Source of the DNA: JAKFWI01 sp031398975
GTDB lineage: Bacteria; Pseudomonadota; Alphaproteobacteria; Caulobacterales; Aquidulcibacteraceae
NCBI GenBank assembly: GCA_031398975.1
Contig: JANNOI010000024.1
Span: 1-8,345, forward strand
Length of the DNA: 8,345 nucleotides
Direction of reading: 5' to 3'
Shown here: one piece after another, positions 5,193 through 8,345 of the stretch
Numbering within the stretch: the stretch's first letter is position 1
Layout of the letters: the number at the start of each line of letters is the position of its first letter
Position numbers and translations under genes: made by a program
Notes under the pieces: generated by a model
What the model saw: the letters and a program-made list of their open reading frames with translations, nothing else
Database searches by the model: none
What the model was told of the DNA's origin: nothing

Positions 5193-6464
5193 ATGACATC
5201 CCTTGCGCACGCCTTGGCCCGGGCGGGCGGCGCGTGCCTGGCGCTGGCGGTGCTGGCGGTGCTGGCGGTGCTGGCGGCGCCTGCGGCGGAAGCCAAGACC
5301 TATGCGATCAAGCCGGGGCCCCAGGCCCAGGCCGAGCTTGCCGCCGCGCTCAATGCCGCCGGGGAGGACGACACGATCCGCCTGGAACAAGGCCGCTTCG
5401 AGCTGAGCGCCGGCCTTGCGCTGGCGAAGGACGGGGTGACGATCCGCGGGCGCGGGGCGGACCGCACGATCTTGTCCTTCACCGGCCAGACGAGCCCCGG
5501 GGCCGGCGTTTCCGCGCGCGGGGCGCGCCTCACGCTGCGCGATTTCGCGGTGGAGAATGCGCAAGGCCCGGGCGTTCTGGTGGAGAGCGGGCGCGAGATC
5601 ACGATCCGCGCCGTGCGCGCGGAATGGACGAAGGGGCTCAGCAGCGCCAACGGCCCGGCCGGGTTCGAGATCCGCGGCGGGAAGGACGTGCTGCTTGACG
5701 GGGTGCGCGCCAAGGGCGCGGCCGGGGCGGGGGTGCTGCTTTCGGGTTCCGAGCGCGTCGTCGTCCGGGTGAGCCGGGCGGAATTCAACGTCGCGGGCTT
5801 TGTGGTGGACAATAGCGCCCAGGTGGACCTGCAAGGCTCGATCGCCACGCGCAACGCCATCGGGGTGGCCCTGGTCTCGACGCCGCGGGCAGGCGCGCTC
5901 CCCACCCGCGCGGTGCGCGTGTTCGAGAGCCAGATCTGGCGCAACGACACGCCCGATTTCGCCGGGCCCGACCACCCCCTCGCGTCGCTGCCGCAGGGCT
6001 CGGGCGTGGTGATCGCCCCGGCCCAGGACGTGCACCTGTTCAACAACGATATCGGCGAGCATGGCGGGCTCAATGTGGCCGTGCTCGCTTACCGCGCCCC
6101 GATCGCGGAGGCCGGCTTCGATCCCCTGCCCCGCAATCTGACGATCAAGGCCAACCGGTTCAGGCGCGCGGGCTTTGCGCCCCAGGGGCAGGCGGGGGAA
6201 ATCCTCGCGCTGGCCGGGGGGCCCGCGCCAGACATCGTCTGGGACGGGGCCACCAATTATGTCGCGGGCGGGCGCCCGGCGGCCAAGCCCGTCTGGTTCG
6301 CGATCGCAGACAACGTCACGTTTTCCGGCCAGCCGCTCGAATTCGTGTCGCTGGGCTTGAGCGCGGCCGGGGCGCCGCTGGCGGAGGGCCTGCCCGAGCG
6401 CGGCCGCCCGCCCCTGGCCGCCTTCCCCCCGCCCGCCCCCTTCAAGCTGCCCAGGGGCCGGTGA
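5193..6464 (+). CDS. Secreted right-handed parallel beta-helix protein (TIGR03805-like)
   Basis: From ATG 5193 the product is 423 residues. A signal peptide covers 1-34: an R10 n-region, a hydrophobic core of repeated Leu-Ala-Val, and AEA before K35. The mature protein reads as stacked beta-helix rungs with repeated turns, such as DGVTIRGRGADRTILSFTGQ (80-99), GPGVLVESGREITIRAVRAEW (125-145), GAAGAGVLLSGS (175-186), FNVAGFVVDNS (198-208), the NDTPDF segment and LPQGSGVVI (266-274). This order matches the parallel beta-helix family TIGR03805. Two normally strong blocks, recalled as GASDAGIYVGQS and NVAGIEIENS, are altered here. A Pro-rich tail covers about 405-423. No ligand or enzymatic activity can be assigned. 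The start is chosen for the signal peptide and for GAGGAG upstream. GTG 5133 or ATG 5136 would add 20 or 19 unlikely residues. No adjacent diheme cytochrome gene follows, although such a partner is common for this family. Confidence 0.85.
   Translation: MTSLAHALARAGGACLALAVLAVLAVLAAPAAEAKTYAIKPGPQAQAELAAALNAAGEDDTIRLEQGRFELSAGLALAKDGVTIRGRGADRTILSFTGQTSPGAGVSARGARLTLRDFAVENAQGPGVLVESGREITIRAVRAEWTKGLSSANGPAGFEIRGGKDVLLDGVRAKGAAGAGVLLSGSERVVVRVSRAEFNVAGFVVDNSAQVDLQGSIATRNAIGVALVSTPRAGALPTRAVRVFESQIWRNDTPDFAGPDHPLASLPQGSGVVIAPAQDVHLFNNDIGEHGGLNVAVLAYRAPIAEAGFDPLPRNLTIKANRFRRAGFAPQGQAGEILALAGGPAPDIVWDGATNYVAGGRPAAKPVWFAIADNVTFSGQPLEFVSLGLSAAGAPLAEGLPERGRPPLAAFPPPAPFKLPRGR
5244..5277 (+). repeat. 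Tandem 9-base repeat in the signal peptide
   Basis: CTGGCGGTG occurs three times in direct succession (5244-5270), followed by a partial fourth copy, CTGGCGG (5271-5277). Each unit encodes Leu-Ala-Val in the hydrophobic core of the beta-helix protein's signal peptide. Gain or loss of a unit would keep the frame and only change core length by three residues. Confidence 0.75.
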
Positions 6465-6588
6465 CGCCCCGCGCCACGCCCCAGCCCGCGCCAACGCCCA
6501 AGAAGGGGCGCAAATCCGCGTTTCCCTGCCGGAGGAAGCGCTTTACGAGAGGGGCGCCGCCCGCGGTGAGATGCAAGGTCTGGTTCTG
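6465..6588. other. Intergenic region before the wall-hydrolase operon
   Basis: This gap of 124 bases lies between the beta-helix stop and the chosen lipoprotein start. It begins C-rich and holds AGGGGCGC twice (about 6504 and 6551) and a small GGGC-GCC-GCCC inverted repeat at 6552-6562. GGAGG at 6531-6535 has no start codon at suitable distance. No clear terminator for the upstream gene and no consensus promoter could be recognised, although a promoter for the following three-gene unit is expected here. Confidence 0.35.
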
Positions 6589-7206
6589 ATGCGCCGCTTC
6601 GCCCCCCTCCTGCTGCTGCTCGTGCTGGCTGCATGCGCGGGCGGGCGCATGGGCGGCGCGGGCGCGCCGCGCACCGCCTGGTCCGACCACGCGCAGGCGC
6701 GCGCCTGGACCGAGGCGACGCGTGCGGCGCTCGACGCCGAGGGCGCGCCGCTGCTGCAAGGCGCCTATGCCGATATCGGGGCCTTCTGCCCGCGCTACGC
6801 CGAGGCGGAGCCGGCGGTGAAGCGGGACTTCTGGGTGGTTATCGTTTCGGAGATCGCGGCGCTGGAAAGCGCGCTTGAGCCCGCGCGCGTCAGCCCCGGA
6901 TCGGTCGCCGCGGGCTCCCGGCGGGGCTTGCTGCAGATCTCCAGCGGCGCGGCGGAGCGGTATGCGTGCGAGGCCAATGGCGTGGCCCTGCTGGAGGCGC
7001 CCGTCAATCTCGCCTGCGGCGTGAAGATCCTGGCGGCCACCTCCGCGCGCGACGGGGTGGTGACCGGCTGGGGCGGGGATGGCTGGCGCGGAGCGGCGCG
7101 CTATTGGGAGGCCTTGCGCAAACCCGAGGCGCTGGCGCGGATCCAGGCGCGGGCCAATGCGCAGGCCTTCTGTGCGCCCGAGCGCCGCCGCCGGCCCGGC
7201 GCATGA
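6589..7206 (+). CDS. Lipoprotein with lytic transglycosylase (SLT/lysozyme-like) domain
   Basis: The 205-residue product starts MRRFAPLLLLLVLAAC, a clear lipoprotein signal with lipobox LAAC and lipidation at C16. It is therefore expected to be anchored in the envelope, probably the outer membrane. Residues 80-180 look like an SLT-type goose-lysozyme fold. ALES supplies the likely catalytic Glu (E93), and GLLQIS (113-118) is the substrate-groove motif. The AERYAC...NLACGVKIL stretch (122-148) has Cys 127 and 143 that could pair. Such enzymes cleave the MurNAc-GlcNAc bond of peptidoglycan, releasing anhydro-muropeptides. The insert RVSPGSVAAGSRRG before GLLQIS differs from the usual short VSxxGSxG loop. 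An ATG at 6571 in the same frame would add six residues before the signal (211 aa). The later ATG gives the better signal peptide, although neither has a strong ribosome site. The stop overlaps the next start as ATGA (7203-7206). Confidence 0.85.
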   Translation: MRRFAPLLLLLVLAACAGGRMGGAGAPRTAWSDHAQARAWTEATRAALDAEGAPLLQGAYADIGAFCPRYAEAEPAVKRDFWVVIVSEIAALESALEPARVSPGSVAAGSRRGLLQISSGAAERYACEANGVALLEAPVNLACGVKILAATSARDGVVTGWGGDGWRGAARYWEALRKPEALARIQARANAQAFCAPERRRRPGA

Positions 7207-7628
7207 AAGGCGCTGCGCGCCTACTAGCGGCTTTGGCCCTCGGCGCGGCGCTCGCCGCCCACGCCCAGCCGCCCGCCCCGGAAGCGCCGCCCGCCCCGCG
7301 CGACGTCTCCCGCACGCGCGGCCAGGAAAGCTATTCCAGCGACCTGATCACGCTGTCCGAGGTGCTGGGCGGGGCCCATTACCTGCGCATTCTCTGTGTG
7401 GGCCGCGGAGACCAAAGCTGGCGGTCCATGATGCGCCGCTTCATGGACCTCGAAGGAGCGCCCGGCGCGCCCCAGCGCGAGGCGATGGTGGCGGCGTTTA
7501 ACGAAGGCTACCGCGCGGAGGAGGAGCGTTTCCCCGCCTGTTCGCCCGAGGCGCAGAGCGAGGAGCAGGCGCTGAAGGCCAAGGGCGCGCGCCTCGCCAG
7601 CGCGCTGGCCGCCCGGTACCGGGACTGA
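7203..7628 (+). CDS. TIGR02301 / DUF2385-type periplasmic protein
   Basis: The protein has 141 residues. A signal peptide (MKGAARLLAALALGAALAAHAQ) is cut near residue 21, and a Pro-rich linker leads to a short conserved domain. The core reads LITLSEVLGGAHYLRILC (48-65), SWRSMMRRFMDLEG (72-85) and AAFNEGYRAEEERFPAC (97-113). These are the hallmarks of the alphaproteobacterial family TIGR02301 (DUF2385). C65 and C113 are well placed for a disulfide in the periplasm. The molecular role of the family is unknown to me. It overlaps the wall-hydrolase gene upstream (ATGA) and the 89-residue gene downstream (TGATG), so it is likely co-expressed with both and may act on the same envelope process. That link is inferred. 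Confidence 0.85.
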   Translation: MKGAARLLAALALGAALAAHAQPPAPEAPPAPRDVSRTRGQESYSSDLITLSEVLGGAHYLRILCVGRGDQSWRSMMRRFMDLEGAPGAPQREAMVAAFNEGYRAEEERFPACSPEAQSEEQALKAKGARLASALAARYRD

Positions 7629-7897
7629 TGCCCAACCCCGGCGACCCCGCTGACCCCGCCAACCCCGGGGATTTCGAGCGCCAGAAGAAGGTCGCGCTCG
7701 AGCTGTTGCTGGAGGCCTGGGAGGCCGCGCTCGCGCGCGGGGCCGCGCCAGACGTGCTGGCCTCCACCGCCATCTTCTGCGCGCTGACAGACATGGTGGA
7801 CCTGCACGGCGCCGAAGCGGTGGCGCAGATGTGCGAGAGCCTGCCCGCACGGGTGCGCCGCGGCGAGTTCACCCTCGCCCCGCAAGGCCAGGCCTGA
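7628..7897 (+). CDS. Small conserved alpha-helical protein of unknown function (89 aa)
   Basis: The 89-residue product has no signal peptide or membrane segment. The N-terminus is Pro/Asp-rich (NPGD, DPADPA, NPGD in residues 3-15). The remainder is helical, with the conserved-looking pattern LLLEAWEAALARG (26-38), LASTAIFCALTDMVDLHGAEAV (44-65) and LPARVRRGEFTL (72-83). Small alphaproteobacterial proteins with a WxxAL...AxFxALxxLV...GEEAV...LPxRIRxGEFT layout exist as I recall, and none has an assigned function that I know. The ATG shares one base with the stop of the preceding gene (TGATG), indicating translational coupling and third place in the wall-hydrolase operon. It ends six bases before the stop of the opposing gene. 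Confidence 0.78.
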   Translation: MPNPGDPADPANPGDFERQKKVALELLLEAWEAALARGAAPDVLASTAIFCALTDMVDLHGAEAVAQMCESLPARVRRGEFTLAPQGQA

Positions 7898-7903
7898 CCT
7901 GCC

Positions 7904-8345
7904 TCACCCGCCCGAAACCGCCTCCGCCGTCTCGAGCAGCGCCACCAATTGCTGACGAAGCAAAGGCGAGGCGGCGAGCGCGGCCTGCATGTCGGGGGCG
8001 GCGAGCAGCGCCTTGGCCGGCTCCAGCACCGCCTTCGCGCACGCCCCCTCCGGGCTCTGGCCGCGGGCCGCGAGCGTGAGCAAAGCGGCGGCGCGCCGCT
8101 CCGGCGGGGCGTCCGCGGCCAGGACCGCCTCCACGACCCGCTCGCCATACAGGATGCGCATCCCGTACCGGTCGAGCTCGCGGGTCAGGTCCTGCCGGTC
8201 GCGGGCGGGATAATCGGCGCCGGCCGCCAAACGCTGCAGCGCGGCCAGCTGCGCCAGGCGCACCGTGGCGGGCACGGAATAGTTCAGCGCCGCGCGCTCG
8301 AACGCCGGCGCGAGCGCGGCGCGCCGGGCGGTGCGGGCGGCGCGG
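7904..8345 (-). CDS. Unrecognised protein, C-terminal part (gene runs off the right edge)
   Basis: The minus-strand frame is open from the window edge to a TGA at 7906-7904, about 146 codons. A GTG at 8275-8273 could be a start giving 123 residues. The residues before it (AFERAALNYS) continue a plausible amphipathic helix, and no ribosome site is present, so the gene probably begins outside the window. The visible part is entirely helical and rich in Ala, Leu, Arg and Glu, with segments such as LAQLAALQRL, DLTRELDRYGMRILYGERVV, PPERRAAALLTLA and LLRQQLVALLETAEAV. No catalytic or binding motif is apparent, and I do not recognise the family. It may be a helical-repeat or C-terminal accessory domain. 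It converges on the wall-hydrolase operon with a six-base gap. Confidence 0.65.
   Translation of the reverse strand, partial: RAARTARRAALAPAFERAALNYSVPATVRLAQLAALQRLAAGADYPARDRQDLTRELDRYGMRILYGERVVEAVLAADAPPERRAAALLTLAARGQSPEGACAKAVLEPAKALLAAPDMQAALAASPLLRQQLVALLETAEAVSGG

Noticed and set aside
5142..6494. 450-codon minus-strand open frame opposite the beta-helix gene
   Set aside because: The product is Arg/Gly/Pro-rich without motif or ribosome site, while the plus-strand reading has a signal peptide and beta-helix rungs.
6552..6562. GGGC-GCC-GCCC hairpin before the lipoprotein gene
   Set aside because: Four-base arms are expected by chance in sequence of this GC content, and there is no T-run or known regulatory motif.
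6465..6588. In-frame upward extension of the transglycosylase gene (frame open through the intergenic region)
   Set aside because: The frame stays open by composition, but there is no start codon with a ribosome site, and an extension would bury the lipoprotein signal peptide.

Overview
The window is about 8.3 kb of very GC-rich DNA (roughly 70% by eye). It is densely packed, with gene overlaps of 1-4 bases and no intergenic gap longer than about 125 bases. The gene content points to an alphaproteobacterium, probably of the Caulobacterales/Hyphomonadaceae type. The pointers are a TIGR02301/DUF2385-type periplasmic protein, a small protein of the EGEGSYT type, a TIGR03805-like beta-helix protein, and a match to the EcfG general-stress-response promoter consensus. 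This placement is an inference from family distribution. No rRNA, tRNA, CRISPR array, insertion sequence or phage gene was seen, and this looks like ordinary chromosome.

Layout. (1) Bases 2-766 hold the C-terminal 254 residues of an M13 (neprilysin/PepO-type) zinc endopeptidase. (2) One base beyond its stop, on the minus strand, is a gene for an 83-residue hydrophilic protein (768-1019). It has a perfect AGGAGG ribosome site and a GGAAC-N16-CGTT promoter. (3) Divergent from it, a tightly packed plus-strand unit (1081-4166) encodes an ABC ATPase, an FtsX/MacB-type permease with a histidine-rich extracytoplasmic insert, an exported DUF3299-like protein with a CPYC motif, and a zeta-class glutathione transferase (maleylacetoacetate isomerase). 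The ATPase, permease and DUF3299 order resembles the zinc-responsive PA4064-PA4066 genes of Pseudomonas aeruginosa, so a metal-related envelope function is the best guess. (4) A minus-strand gene for a small exported cysteine-containing protein (4163-4585) shares its stop region with the isomerase gene. It is divergent from a Nudix hydrolase gene (4666-5076). (5) A secreted right-handed beta-helix protein occupies 5193-6464. (6) A second plus-strand unit (6589-7897) encodes a lipoprotein with a lytic-transglycosylase domain, a TIGR02301/DUF2385-type periplasmic protein and an 89-residue cytosolic protein. The junctions there are ATGA and TGATG overlaps. (7) The window ends in the C-terminal part of an unrecognised minus-strand gene (7904-8345).

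Most products act in the cell envelope or periplasm: peptidase, metal-type ABC system, exported CxxC protein, secreted beta-helix, wall hydrolase and TIGR02301 protein. Convergent gene pairs meet with gaps of -3 to 6 bases and no visible terminator, so antisense overlap of their 3' ends is likely. The most useful observations are the stress-sigma promoter, the His-rich ABC cassette with its CPYC partner, the diverged beta-helix protein without an adjacent partner cytochrome, and the compact wall-hydrolase operon.
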